Part shown: positions 43,202 to 54,756 of the stretch, piece by piece
Layout of the letters: each line of letters starts with the position of its first letter
Position numbering within the stretch: position 1 is the first letter of the stretch
NCBI GenBank assembly: GCA_024699855.1
Contig: JAMPIQ010000001.1
Span: 6,138,001 to 6,202,000, forward strand
Direction: 5' to 3'
DNA length: 64,000 bases
DNA from: Aphelenchoides besseyi
Lineage: Eukaryota; Nematoda; Chromadorea; Rhabditida; Aphelenchoididae
Program-made: the position numbers and the translations under genes
The notes under the pieces: model-generated
Seen by the model: only the letters and a program-made list of their open reading frames with translations
Database searches by the model: none
Told to the model about the DNA's origin: nothing

Positions 43202-43437
43202 TTCAGATGGTCAACAACGTGCTTCTGCAGCAATGAAGTCCTTTACGAAACCCCCGTGTTTTATAGGGCGCAAGGGGCGGGAAGCTGCAGATGATTTTTT
43301 GCGAACTTTTCAAGACCACACCCATCGTCCATCAACGCAAATCGTCGCTGCAAATCAGCTGAAATTCCGACGGTTGTAAACAATCGCGAGTTTTTACGTC
43401 ATTTCGCTCGATCCTACAGTAACAAAAGGCGGTAGTC
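43202..43437. promoter_or_regulatory. Divergent intergenic region between the thioesterase and a small + strand gene
   Basis: The 236 bp separate two divergent starts and presumably hold both promoters. GGGCGCAAGGGGCGGG lies at 43268-43283. No TATA-like site is convincing. Confidence 0.35.
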
Positions 43438-43702
43438 ATGAGTGTGATTGAAGGTCGTGAGTTTTCGGTTTAAACTTGTGATTGACCGTACGGTTCAAAC
43501 TTTGACCTCTTGAGATTGACGGAAATTTGCAGTGACAAACCAGAAGAATCAAACTTTTAAGATCGAGTGTTACGGTAACTTCGATGCTACGCAGTTATTC
43601 TATCATATTTGGTGGCGTTTAAAGTCGATTTTAACGAACAACATCATTTGGTTTCTTCAAAGATTTCAAAGTGCAACTTCTGAAAACAACTTGAAATTCT
43701 GA
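43438..43702 (+). CDS. Small uncharacterised protein, 62 aa
   Basis: The exons are 43438-43456 and 43533-43702, with a 76-nt intron (GTGAGT to TTTGCAG). The product begins MSVIEGLTNQKNQTFKIECY and contains YHIWWRLKSILTNN. It has no clear signal peptide. The frame and borders are good. No family is recognised. Confidence 0.45.
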
Positions 43703-44641
43703 TTTGTTGAATACGGAACTCAATTAGTGAGCAGAAAAACTTGCCAACCCAAAGGTCAGCGGCCGAGGACATTAACTTCGACCCCAACGATTCGTTGTCG
43801 AAAAACTTCCGCGGCCTTCAAATTCACAAAAAGTTCCCGTGCGATTTTAAGTGCAAAACAAACGATCGTTCACGTGCACGATTGTCGACGTTCCGTTCGC
43901 CTTGTTGCTCTTCGTCTTGTGAATTCCGCGACTTTAAACCCTCGGGGGCGCCCAAATTTCGGTTTTGATCTTCAGACTCCCGATTACGAAATTGATAAGT
44001 GATGGAGAGAAAGTTCCGACTGATTTTGAAAGATCTGAGTGTGGATAAACTGACGAGTTGGATGTTGAAACATTTTGGATGGAGAGTGAAATCTCGGACC
44101 GTTGAGTTTGATGGCTAACCGTTGACTTGAACTTGAGACTTGTACTCGCTGCACTTCGTAGATCGAAGGTCCCAATTGCTTTTGACATTTCAGACAAATC
44201 GACCGCTTCAAACTCTGGGGTACAAAGTTGCGTTTCTTCGACAGTTCGAATCGTTTGATCACAATAATTGTTACCGACACGAAACCATTTTCAACCTTCT
44301 GATTAGCATGGAAAGTTTTCCTTGTGAGATAACAGCTCCGAAAAGAAATCGTTCTTTCGATGGAGCGATTGATTGCTTTAAACTTTAAAAGACAACTTTC
44401 TTTTTCGTGGGTTTTTCCATCCGAATTGATCTCCGGACTCTTCGCGCCAAACGACCGTACGGTCAACTCGAAAGCAAACTCGTTTTTACGGTAACAAAAA
44501 CAACCGCCCACAAGCGGCTGGCCTTCACGTGCAAAGCGTCTGGAACGATTGCTTGTAAGCAGTCAACAGCCATGATGTCAACTGGAGAGTTTATTACCGG
44601 GAAACAATAACATTAAAGGGTCTATTAATGGTTCGGTTGAT
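43703..44641 (+). other. Gene-like region, exons unresolved
   Basis: Coding-like + strand stretches occur in different frames: 43741-43870 (AAEDINFDPNDSLSKNFRG), 44002-44117 (MERKFRLILKDLSVDKLTSW), 44200-44290 (FKLWGTKLRFFDSSNRLITI) and 44385-44490 (WVFPSELISGLFAPNDRTV). A TTTCAG acceptor precedes the third and a GTAACA donor follows the fourth. I could not build one consistent model. The opposite strand also has a 175-codon frame at 43984-44511, so the strand is not certain. Confidence 0.3.
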
Positions 44642-45374
44642 TCAAAGGTCCCAGTTCGATTCCCAGAAAGGGCACGCAAAAACGTCGGCGATTTGAAGCG
44701 GTTCCAGAATCCGGCTCTCCGCCAATCGTTCCGCTGCTTCCGCTTGAAGATGGTGCTGATCCAGCGATTGGTCATTGTGGGCGTAGATTGACATGCTTGT
44801 GGGCAGAACATGCAGACTCGGTGGTGTGTGATGGACACGCAACAAGCGAAGACCGGATCCGGTGAGGCGAAATTCGGCGCCAAACTGCAATTGTGAAGTT
44901 TGAAAAGCCAAACCGAGCGGTTGAATCGGACCCAGAAGTGGGCTCAGCACTTGGCTCGCGTAGATCCCATCCTTCTCCTTTTCAACGGGACCAAACAACT
45001 GAAACAACTCGGAAGTCGAAGATCTTAATCACAAAACGGACCAAAAGAATCGATTCGCCGCGTTCGTTTTCGGTCAATCGAACATGCAAACACGCGGAAA
45101 TCGCTTTGGCGGCCACACACTCACGGGTATCCACACGCACCGTACAAACCAGAAACGTCCCGGGCATCAGAAGGGCACGAATAAAAAAGAAGCCGTGCTT
45201 CGTGTAAACGAAAGAAACCATTGCACGATCGTCGCTTTTAATTGACCGCCAAACAGTTTCTGTATCGTCGGGTTCGGGGGAAACGATTCCAATCAATTGG
45301 AAAATCTTGTTGTTAATTTGCACAGAAGTCAATCGAATCGGAGTGACCACGTAGTTTTGCCAATCCACAAACAT
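44642..45374 (-). CDS. Uncharacterised protein, 232 aa, second gene of a probable operon
   Basis: The exons are 45374-45033 and 44998-44642, with a 34-nt intron (GTGATT to TTTCAG) that joins SILLVRF to LFGPVEKEKDG in frame. The N-terminus MFVDWQNYVVTPIRLTSVQI leads into beta-rich sequence, and the C-terminus is more helical (QHHLQAEAAERLAESRIL). There is no signal or membrane segment. An acceptor-like ACATTTCAG sits 2 nt before the ATG, and the AATAAA of the upstream gene lies about 90 bp away. This is the arrangement of a nematode operon with trans-spliced downstream genes. I do not recognise the family. Confidence 0.55.
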
Positions 45375-45485
45375 CTCTGAAATGTTGTCAAAACATTCTC
45401 GCTACCACTCGGAGGTATCTGGAGAATTGGACCCGTGATCAAAATGAACGAATTGAAAGAAAAAGTTTATTGAAGAATTAAAAGT

Positions 45486-46281
45486 TTAAACGTCCTCGTC
45501 GATTGGATTCATCTGAAAAGAGAACGTGATGAGTGGAAGCGAAGAAGAGAAACTCACGGCGAAAACTGCCTTTCGCCAAAGCTTCAACTCGATGGAACTA
45601 CGAAATCCGACGGTGACTTTAACGTGAATCGCGTTGTCGAACTCACGAGTCTCGTATTCGGCAACACGGAAACGAGGATCGTGTTCGAAGGCGAAGGGCG
45701 GCAGAATTAGATGACGAAAAACATGGCTGCCATGTCCGGAACGATAAGTGACGACCATCGACGTCTCGAATTGAGCCACCGAGATTCGACTGTAGACGTT
45801 GGCAAGAAGCTGAAGAGTCAAAGGGGCTTCAGTAATTCGAGTTGGAACTCACCGATTCCTCCATCGCGTCGACGAAGAGCAGAACCGGAAATGGCAATGC
45901 GGTTTGTTGGACCGACGGCAAGAAGTCCATGTAGTAACCCAAAGACGCCAATTCGCATTGATAGGTTCGCATTTCTTCAGGACGCGTGATTTTCTCACGC
46001 TCTTGCACCGCGTCGTCCACTTCGGCGGCGTCCGGATTGCGCATCGCCGCGCTCACCGCATCGAAGAGATCGAAGCGACTGCGATCGTAGAGATTTTTGA
46101 TTTGGGCGGCACGTTCCAGAAACCACGACGCCGTTTCGTCCTCGCGATTTGGTGTCAAAACTGAAGAAAAAGAATCGAAAAGCGCGGAGAAAAACTCACG
46201 TTTTCGCAGTTTCGGCAGATTGATTTCGAATTCGACGGGTCTGCGCATGGGCGATTCGCAACGGCGATTTCTGTTCGACAT
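45486..46281 (-). CDS. Uncharacterised protein, 222 aa, first gene of a probable operon
   Basis: There are four exons: 46281-46200, 46160-45853, 45809-45558 and 45512-45486, with introns of 39-45 nt. It starts MSNRNRRCESPMRRPVEFEI. The middle is acidic and helical (DAAEVDDAVQEREKITRPEE), and the C-terminal third is strand-rich with conserved-looking AQFETSMVVTYRSGHGSHVF and ELKLWRKAVFA, ending NPIDEDV. It has the feel of a conserved intracellular protein, but I cannot name the family. Its AATAAA at about 45463 is followed closely by the next gene. Confidence 0.65.
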
Positions 46282-46382
46282 CTTCAACGCAAATTTCCTT
46301 CGTTTGCAGCGCGCGGAGACTGTGCAGTTCTTTTGTTAACACTTCGAAGCCAAAAACACGGCGATTTTCCTTCTGAGACGCT

Positions 46383-46502
46383 ATGTCGGCGATTGGAAAG
46401 CAAATCGATTTGTTTGTGGAAATGAAGTTGGACTATCGACTAGTGACTTTCCAGCAACATTTGACATCATCAATCAACTACAAGACTTTTCGTTTGCTGT
46501 GA
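46383..46502 (+). CDS. Very small ORF, 39 aa (tentative)
   Basis: An open frame MSAIGKQIDLFVEMKLDYRL runs to a TGA at 46500-46502. It lies divergent to the gene at 46281 and could be a first exon. There is no further support. Confidence 0.25.
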   Translation: MSAIGKQIDLFVEMKLDYRLVTFQQHLTSSINYKTFRLL

Positions 46503-46628
46503 CCTTTCAGTTAGACTTCTGATTTCCGTTCCTGCTGAACAGCTGTTGAAGCTCTTGATGTTTGTTTGATTTATTGTGCAAGATTAAATAAAAATCCGTA
46601 ATCACAAATAACGTCATAAAGATAATAG

Positions 46629-47471
46629 TCAATTGCCGTTTTCCAGGCCGCTATACAGCGACAGCGCGTGTACGATGGAGGGATCGTTCTTGGCACCTTC
46701 TTTGAACTCGTCTAATGTCAACTGTGCGTCGTTGTTCTGAAACTCGAATCTAAGTATCCTTTCCGCTTGTTAATTACCTTATCCATCATACGGAATATCC
46801 GATCCACACGTTTTTCGGGTGTGTTCTCTTCTTCGGGTAGCTTCACAGTATCGCCAACCATTTTGTAGATCGAACCCACGATGGAGAGCATTTCGCTGCG
46901 TGTGATAAAGCCGTCTGAAAGTTTGTGTTCTTCGTCTCGGAAAAATAAACTTGCCATTGTCCAAATCGTAAAGTCGGAAAGCCCCTGAAATGTGAAATTG
47001 TTGTTGGAGTGTCGAGACCAAACTCACAATGCAATTTTTCGTCCAAGTTTCCGCGTGAAGTGATCGATAACGCTTTGATGAACTCATGAAACTCAATGGC
47101 ACCGTCCTGCAAGAAGTCGAATTCGATTATTTGAGCGTTAAGAAAAACCAACTTTGTTTTCGTCGAAGACCTTGAAAACGAAGCTTGCGAAATCCGACGG
47201 ATCCCCTTGTGGAAAGAACTGTTTGTAGATCTTTTGGAAGCCCTGTTAAAGCGGATTAGCCAAGGATTTCTACATTCGTAAGCTCACCGCTTCGGTTAAC
47301 AGGCAGTTTGGACAGTCGCGAATGAATCCCTTGTACCACTGGCGGATTTCTTTTTCGGTGACTGAAAAAAAGCGAAAAGGAAACGCGAAGGACGCGAAAA
47401 AACTTACAGTACGTCTGCTGCGCCAACGTCTTGACTTGCTCGTTTTTGAGTTTGCTGTTCGGTTTTCCCAT
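46629..47471 (-). CDS. ncs-1: Neuronal calcium sensor 1 (frequenin), 193 aa
   Basis: A calcium-binding regulator at membranes, acting on partners such as phosphatidylinositol 4-kinase and receptor kinases in the family. There are seven exons: 47471-47408, 47361-47288, 47242-47153, 47106-47028, 46984-46955, 46914-46778 and 46736-46629. It begins [16 protein letters not shown] with the N-myristoylation glycine. The conserved [17 protein letters not shown] follows. EF-hands are [27 protein letters not shown] and [14 protein letters not shown], with the usual degenerate first hand containing CP. The intron inside the third hand uses a GC donor (AATG|GCAAGT), which the conserved loop confirms. The length equals the family norm of about 190 aa. 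Confidence 0.95.
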
Positions 47472-48058
47472 TTTCGCGCCACGAAATTGGATACTGAAAC
47501 GAGTTTCTGCACATTCGCTATCGACTTCCAAACTCCAAAAACCGCAAGCACGCAAAAGATTGCTATTGATCAGGAAGTCGGGAGAAAAGGTTGCAAAACG
47601 TGCAAACCCAACACGCTCGAAACAAGAAATTAGATTCGCAAAGAAACGCACGTGGAACGACGATACGGTAGTTGCGTGGCGAAATTTCAAAAAGCGCACA
47701 CGTCGAGCGCAGCGCGGAAAAAAGACATCAACTGATAGGCCGTGGTTATAATTAAAGTTTGAATAAATAAAATTGAACAAAAACTTTTTTAACACATTCT
47801 TTGAAGTGATATTTATTTTAAACAGTTGAAATTTTGCCAAAATTCGTCAAGACAAATTTGTAGTTGCTAAAAAACAAAAATTTCCAATTGTTCGCTGTTC
47901 GTCGGTTTGAGCGAACATGTTCGCCAGCGAACAACGCCGAAAAATATTCAGTTTCGGGTTAGAAATTTCATTTAAATATGTTCAATTTTCGACAGTTAGT
48001 TTTTCTATTACTCTATTTAAACCGATGAATACGAAGAACCCGAGAACGATCATCGTAC
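47472..48058. other. Intergenic with palindromic GTTCGC repeats
   Basis: 47889-47935 contains GTTCGCTGTTCG and CGAACATG-TTCGCCAGCGAAC in inverted arrangement, possibly a terminal region of the PIF fragment. A related GTTCGTTTG/GAGCGAACAA pair lies near 48690-48725. Confidence 0.4.
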
Positions 48059-48313
48059 ATGCGATCAGTTAATCTAGATAATATCAAACAACGTTGTGAA
48101 ATATTCTGGAGGTATTATTCCTCGAACAATGCAGAAGATTTTCGAACTTTTTGTCGTTTTACTAGATTGAAATTTGACAGTTTGCATAGTTTACTTCAAC
48201 CAGAATTGACACACGCTTCCACACACCGACATTCGTTAAGCTCTAAAGAACGATTAGCAATATATTTAAAACAATTACTCATTGCTCATATTGTTCAACT
48301 CGTCAGCAACTAA
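48059..48313 (+). pseudogene. PIF/Harbinger-type transposase N-terminal fragment
   Basis: The 84 open residues include FCRFTRLKFDSLHSLLQPEL and SSKERLAIYLKQL. These match the start of HARBI1-like nucleases (a FRM.r..Fd.L...l.p.l segment followed by a S..ERLai.L segment). The DDE core is missing and the frame stops at TAA. It is a truncated relic, perhaps flanked by the GTTCGC-type repeats at 47.9 and 48.7 kb. Confidence 0.6.
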
Positions 48314-50912
48314 CGTCCAAGCATCATTTTTTTGTTGTTGATTTCCAACCCGTGTGATTAGAATCCCAAAGAATGGGATACGACTGAACGACATCAACGA
48401 GAGTTTCTTTTTGTTCATCACACCATTCGCCCGTCATTTTAGTAAATTATAATGAAATGAGATCGTCAATAAGATCTAGCAAACGGACGCCAACGAAAGG
48501 CCACAAGGAGTGCAAACGTTTTCCACTGATATACTGTCAAATATTAGTCAAGATTATCAACGAACAGCTTTTTCTCTCACAAAATTAATTCAAACGCATG
48601 AAAAGTATACATTTTCTAAATCCCCGTAGTTTAATCTGCAAAACTATCTATATAAATTTAAATTAAAAATTTTATTAAAAATGCAACTTGTTCGTTTGTA
48701 AATGTCGCGATTATAGAGCGAACAAAGTATAAGCACGGCCACAGATTAACACGAAACGGTTTTTGTGAACACGTTGAGACGTCGAGAAGATTGATGGGCA
48801 GATGAGTTTAGAAGAGCCCAGACGTTGACTGTTCTCGTCATCAGCTTGTAAGTGCAAACCACGTGGTGTACCAGCGAAATTCCGACGAAGAGCCACAAAA
48901 GAAGAAAAAAGGGGGTTTTTGGTGTTTACGTAAAGAAAAAATTAATTTTTAACAAGATACCGTGAGAAATGAATTTTGATAATCGCGAGAATTTGAATTA
49001 AGATGTTAAAAGGCAAACTGACGCCTCGTTCTCACGTCGAGATCGAATTTCCGCGCTTCGAGGAGTTTTTGTCAAAAAAGTTGAAACACAAAAAGTTATC
49101 AAAAATGTCAATCTTTCGTTTTTTTGGGCGTTTCTGGGATCATAGACGAATTCCCACGTGTCGGGGAACGGCCCACTGGCGGTGATGCGTGTGGGGACGC
49201 AACAAATTGGCTCAATCTGCCCATGCTCAATTAATGGTGGATGTTTGCAAATTTTCGTGAGTTCCCGATGTCGCGGGTTTCGCAAAGAGTCGAAATTGTT
49301 TTCCGAGAAACGACAAATAAAACAAAAGACCTCGTGCGTCTACGGTGCTGCGACATGTCGACTTTCGATTTCGCATGAGCGAACAAAAAAGTTCGACTCT
49401 CGTGTAATTACTTTGTGGTCCTTTTGCCCGTAGCGTCCATTCATATCAAATGCGTTGATTTGGAATTCACGGCCGAGTGGGAAACTTGAGACGCCAAAAA
49501 TGAGATCAAACCGACGAAATGGGAACACGCGTGCGGACAAGCGAATTCACACCACCGGGCGAAATAAATTAATCCACGAGAGAGAGCGTTTTTTGGCGCT
49601 GCCGCAAAGGAAGCCGGTGAATGGCGGTCGCAAGGCAAAAACCACCGAATTGTCATTTCGACGGTCCCGGCGGATTTGATTGATCACAAGTTCGACGTCA
49701 ATAACGACGTTCGAACGCCCAAAAAACGCAAATTTTGAGTCCAATCGCGATGACAGCGCCCGGAGAGTTGACGAGCCGGCAAAGTGACGTTTTTTGGCAA
49801 GTTTTCGTGGCTCATACGCGTTTGCTGGATGCTGGAAATCGAATTATGAGCGGCGAGTAAAAAAGTTAATCTTCTAACAAGCTTTCTGTTTACGCCAGAG
49901 GAAGTCGACCATTCGATGGTTGGAGGGGAGTCGGCGTTTTTGGGGAATAAACAAAATGTGCGTAAATTGGACACGAAGAAAAGCGTCGGGATTATCCAAA
50001 TCGTCAAAAATTTCTCGGAAGCTTCGAAATCCCCACGGACGTTGATTTTCGATTGGTTTTTTGGCCAGAAGGTGAATTTGCACGCTTCGCAAAACGTGAC
50101 TCAACCGCCCCAAAAAATTGATTCACGACTGACGAGTGGCTTCTCATGTCCTTTTCCGCAAAGCGGAAATCCGCGTCGACGTCCGAAAGTTGACTCCCGG
50201 CGCCGGGACCGCGAGTAATTAAACGTGAAGAACGTTTGTGCCGTCAATTTGCATGTCGTAGCGAATTTTCAATTTGCCCAAAAACGTTGACTTGATCGTT
50301 CCGTCTGTCACGTCGCGTTGCCACGGACGACCAGCGAAAAAAGTCGAAAGGCGGAGAATCCACGAAAATTCGCGTTCGAATCGCGGAAACGAGAATCTCG
50401 ACGCAAAAAAACGCGGAATTCCAAATGAGAACGAAAAGACGATTCGCGCTGATGAGTCGAATTGAGCCACTTGTGCGTTTTTAGCCATTAGAAGCCACTC
50501 GTCTTGTCCGGACCGTCAAAAAGCCAACAAAAATTCCAATTTGGCTTCTGCGTGATCCTCTTCGACTACACGCAACGCACCAACAACAACGAAGACCCAC
50601 GAGTGCCAAACTCAATAGAACGGTCAGCCGAAACTCCCAAAGCATTGAACTTCTAATTAAAATCGAAAAGTTGCTTCTTTCAAGCATCGAAACTGAACTT
50701 ACACCCGACACCAGCAGCCAGCATTTTCAGTTCTAAACCTCTGTACACTGCTTACCAATGACTCACATTAAGGTGCATTTTAATTGGCAAATAAACAGAT
50801 TTTAGTGCGATTTCAAAGTTCTTTTCACGCCCCAGCAATCGGAAATTGATGTCTTTTGCTCGAACTTGTTGGGCGGCAAAAAGCTCATCAATAACGTTTT
50901 ATGAAGTGATGC
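48314..50912. other. Gene-free block, GC-richer from about 49.0 to 50.5 kb, with a recurring TTTTTTGG motif
   Basis: I could not assign a coding exon. From 49.0 kb the base composition rises in GC compared with the AT-rich flanks, and short Arg-rich frames appear on both strands, typical of non-coding GC-richer DNA. The motif CGTTTTT(T)GG(C/G) or its complement occurs about nine times (for example 49117, 49588, 49781, 49930, 50054, 50274). This may be regulatory DNA for NCS-1 or the kinesin, or an unannotated RNA. Confidence 0.4.
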
Positions 50913-51404
50913 GTGTTGAGCTCCCTTGAGGATATCTTTTCAGTATCTTCGATGTACATTAGCCTTCTAAAGCGTTGTTTGCATTCATCAAACTGTACAC
51001 TTAATGTTTTTGATGTTCTCGCACGTAGCCAATTGTATTTGTCTGTATTTCAAAGCAAAAAAGTCAGATTGAAGAAACGATTAAAAGAACTCAACGTTCC
51101 AACGTATTCTAACTAATAGAGTAATGGTCATTCTACTGAATACGTTTTCTCATATTTTCGTTATCTATCAGCAGTTGCACAAGAACATCAATCAGAATGC
51201 TTGCAAATTCCTACGGAAAACAGTTTGAGATCCATCATGCCTATAAAAGCGAAGAAAAGATCTTCAAGTTTGCAGCCCCCTGTATTAGCGATCCAGACTC
51301 CAAGCAATGAAAGTAGTGAACACAGTTTATGCTAATGGGAATTCTCACAATCAGCAGTCGCTATTTACAGAAAAAAAGTCTTTTAAAAACCACAACAAAA
51401 AAGG
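50913..51404 (+). other. Weak coding stretch downstream of the kinesin 3' end
   Basis: 50954-51116 follows a TTTTCAG acceptor and reads MYISLLKRCLHSSNCTLNVF to a basic end. It has no upstream exon. The 3' UTR of the kinesin lies around 51300-51404. Confidence 0.3.
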
Positions 51405-54040
51405 TTAAGGAGATTCTTGCGTTAAACGTTCCACATCTTTGAACATAATCGAATGACCACCACCAGCTGTTGGAACGATGTCGCCCTGAAAAGAAGCCTG
51501 TAAAAGTTGCTATAGAGAGTAACTCACCTTGAAACAATCGGTTCGAAGTCGTCCGATGGTATCCACTTCTTGATTGGTTACCACGTAGTCGGTGCACTTG
51601 CGGAAGTCATTTGAGTTCGGTTGAGTCGTATGTTTCACATTCTTCGGAAATTGCTGTTGAAAAACGGTGCCATTTGGGATTCGAACTACCGGCTCGTGAT
51701 TCAACAGACGAGTCGAAGGTCCGGCAGACTTCGATCGGCGACCATAACGCGCATTTACGTAGCCGGCCGGATTGTAAACGACTCCATGACCACCGCCCAC
51801 GTACTCACGAACCCGTCGAGTTTGAACCTCGCGTACGACTTGTCGATTGGTTGGTGCTGGCCGGCGAGATGCCATTGAAGAGCCGTTAGATGCCAATTCA
51901 AGCTCCTCACGAGCTGCCGCTGAATATTTCTTGCGCAATTCGGCCACAGTCATACAAGTTGGGTCGTTGAGAGCATCAGCGACCTGTCGAAGAGCTTCGC
52001 GCTGTTCGCCGATCATTTGCGCTTGTTGTTCCCATTGACGTCGTTGAGCATCGTCACGATGAGCGTTGTTTTCAGCCACAGTTTCGAAGCGACTCAACTT
52101 GGATCGTAGTTTGTTATTTTCACGCTGAAAACAAGGAAAGGTAAAAACGAGAAAGAAGATCCCCGAACCTGAAGCTGCAGATTCTGTCGTTGAACTTGCG
52201 AATTGAATTCCCGCAACTCCACGATCTCTTCTTCCAACTCGTGAACACGCGCACGATCCAAGTCGGCGGCGCAAAGTCGTTCCATCAATTGCATCTCCAA
52301 GTTCGCGCCGTTAGTTTCGGCGGCAACCAAATTCGCTTCGCGTTGTCGGAGAGTCGAAGTGTAGAACTCGCGCAGTTGAAACAACGATTCTTCGTCGTCG
52401 ATTTCAATTGACGGCAACTCGGGAAGCGAAACAATCGACGACTGAAGGGACATGCCGTCGACCACGCTCTCAACCTCTCGATACCATTGATTGACTTGTC
52501 GACGCGAATACTGTTGACTTGCCAAATCGAGGAGCATCGGTGCTGGAGCAATTGCTTCCGGAACGCCCAAATTTTGAGCTTCTTCAGCGAACGTCAAAAC
52601 AAACTAAAAAAGAAGTTCGAAGAGTCAAATGAAAGTCGCTTACCGCGTTCTCTTTAAAATCATCGGGACGAGGATTAAGGCAAATGATCATCCGTATCTT
52701 TCCCTTGCCTTCAAAGAAGGGTCGAAACAACTTGGTCAGTTCGCTGTCTCGATATGGCACCGGATTCTTGACTCCACGACGTTGGTTTTCGCTGTAAGTC
52801 AAGTTGAGAGCCACGAAAATAATCGTCACTTACCGAAGTGAATCGAAGCAACGTCTCAGAACCGATAGCGATTGGTTGATCTTTCCACTTTCGACCAATT
52901 GTTCCCCACGATTTGCAGTTCGTTTCGCTCGTTCTGACCCCGCCAAATCGACCAACGACAACTGGCGAACAACAATCTGATAACGAAAATGAGATTTATC
53001 GTTGAAGACAACAAACCTGCGAAGGATCGCTCACTGGATACATCGTACCGTCGTCTCGAAGTGGCGCCAAAACAAGTCGGAGGTTGAAAACGATGTGCGA
53101 TCGACTGCTGGACGCATTCAACATCGTGGCCGCTTGTTTTCGTTTCTCCAACGCCTTCAAGTGCTGTTCAATCACTTCTTCGCTCGACGACACTTCGATC
53201 TGAGTGAGACCATCGACATAAACGACGTCGTTTCGCGTGTCAGTTCGAATGTTTCGTTGAGTTCGATCGTCCAAAAGATCGAAACATTGATCGTTGTAGA
53301 CTTCAATGTACGAGACAAAAACTGAACAAGCCATGTCCCGATTGAAATTAAAAACCTGAAAGTCGAAAGTCCGCCTAGAAAAGCGAAATCACAAACTTTT
53401 TTGGTTTCCATCATTCGCTCAAAAACCGTGTAAGTCGAGGGTGGTAAACGAGCACGGTCGTCAGCTGCTTGATCTTCGGATTGCACCACAAAACCGTTGT
53501 ATTTTTCCGGTTTGAATACGCATTTGGGCATCTGATTCTTCAAAGAATTGAAAAGAACGTCCACAGCTCGCGGAATGATACCGCTGCTGTCGCCTCGAGC
53601 ATCTCCGGTCATTGTGTATGTTTTGCCTGAACTCGAAATAAGTCACGAATACGATCAATTGGTTCACCTGAGCCCGTAACTCCATAGGTGAAAAGAAGCG
53701 AATTCCGGCCGCTGACCAAATTCTCGACCAAGTCGTAGCCACAGCGCTCGAAAACCGATCGTTGAGTTTCGTAGCCCTCGAAGATGTGTGAGAGTCTGAA
53801 GAGTTTTTCAACCTAAACAATGGCACAAAATGAGCAGAAGTCGTTGGAACTAACCGGAGGTCCATCTCGTGAGATCAACCGAATCTGATCGTCGCCCACC
53901 AACTCAACACATGGATCCGCCCCATCGTAGGGTTTGATTCGACAGATTACTTCCAACTTCTCGGTTCTCGCCTTTGACCTAAAAAACAGTAAAATACTCG
54001 ATGATGTAACTCACTTTTTGGCCATAGGTTCATCGGCCAT
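51405..54040 (-). CDS. zen-4: Kinesin-6 motor protein, MKLP1/KIF23/ZEN-4 type, 755 aa
   Basis: Plus-end motor of centralspindlin, which bundles midzone microtubules in cytokinesis. There are ten exons, all in phase: 54040-54015, 53978-53855, 53812-53668, 53626-53397, 53355-53017, 52976-52834, 52791-52644, 52603-52169, 52124-51528 and 51485-51405. The motor has the P-loop GVTGSGKTYTM, switch [12 protein letters not shown], switch [13 protein letters not shown] and the family-typical [12 protein letters not shown] with [14 protein letters not shown] kinesin-6 insertion lies between P-loop and switch I. A neck and coiled coil ([15 protein letters not shown]) follow. The C-terminus [20 protein letters not shown] ending TQESP is specific to MKLP1. 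Length is close to that of C. elegans ZEN-4. Confidence 0.92.
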
Positions 54041-54756
54041 TTCGATCGTTGAAGAAAAGTACACGACTGAGAAAACAAAGCGACTCGACAACCGAAGACG
54101 CTCCGCAAGAAAAATTTCGAACTGGGAACTGAGCGGCAGTTGGCGTTTTGTTGTAACGCTGCTGGCTGCTGCTTCGAAGATTTCGATCAGTCCACAGAGT
54201 TGGGTGTTTGATTGAACAATTGAATTCACTGAATTTAAAACAGAAACTTTTGTTTGACGGTTTGTTCTTCGAACAAGAATTGTGGGTCAGAATGATAATG
54301 AAAAGGGTTTGTGAGTCTATTGTTAAATTTTTGATGCCGTTCACGTAAACACTTGAAGTTTGTCGAACTCCAAATTGTAAACCATCGGGACACTAGCTGT
54401 CAAAAAACTTTCATCCTGAAGTCTGGAGCTGAAGACCTACATTAGCCATGGTTTAGATCACCTTAAAAGCTCAAAGAATGAAATCAAATTTATCTCAGAT
54501 TTCCCGACAAAATAACCAGAAAAAACAAAGGCTTGAAAGAACGCGCTGAACGATGCTGAAGACAATTCTCCGCAAGATCGATTTGAACTTACCGGTAATC
54601 GACGGCCGATTAGTTGATATTGAAGTGTATTCGTCTATACAACTCTGTGATGTCTGAAGGCGAAAATCATATAATCGAATGTGATGGGCTTACGAAACAG
54701 TTGGAAGAAATCTGCAGCGTGTATTCGTAAGGCAAATTGACGACTTCAATCTTCGT
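54041..54756. other. Intergenic, kinesin 5' region
   Basis: Contains the kinesin promoter side. No exon could be supported between 54.1 and 54.75 kb. Confidence 0.4.

Noticed and set aside
45000..45035. Apparent frameshift in the 232-aa operon gene
   Set aside because: A 34-nt intron (GTGATT to TTTCAG) joins the two frames exactly, so no lesion is needed.
47256..47840. 194-codon minus-strand frame overlapping NCS-1 exons
   Set aside because: It reads a different frame through two NCS-1 exons and their intron. The NCS-1 model is supported by strong family conservation.
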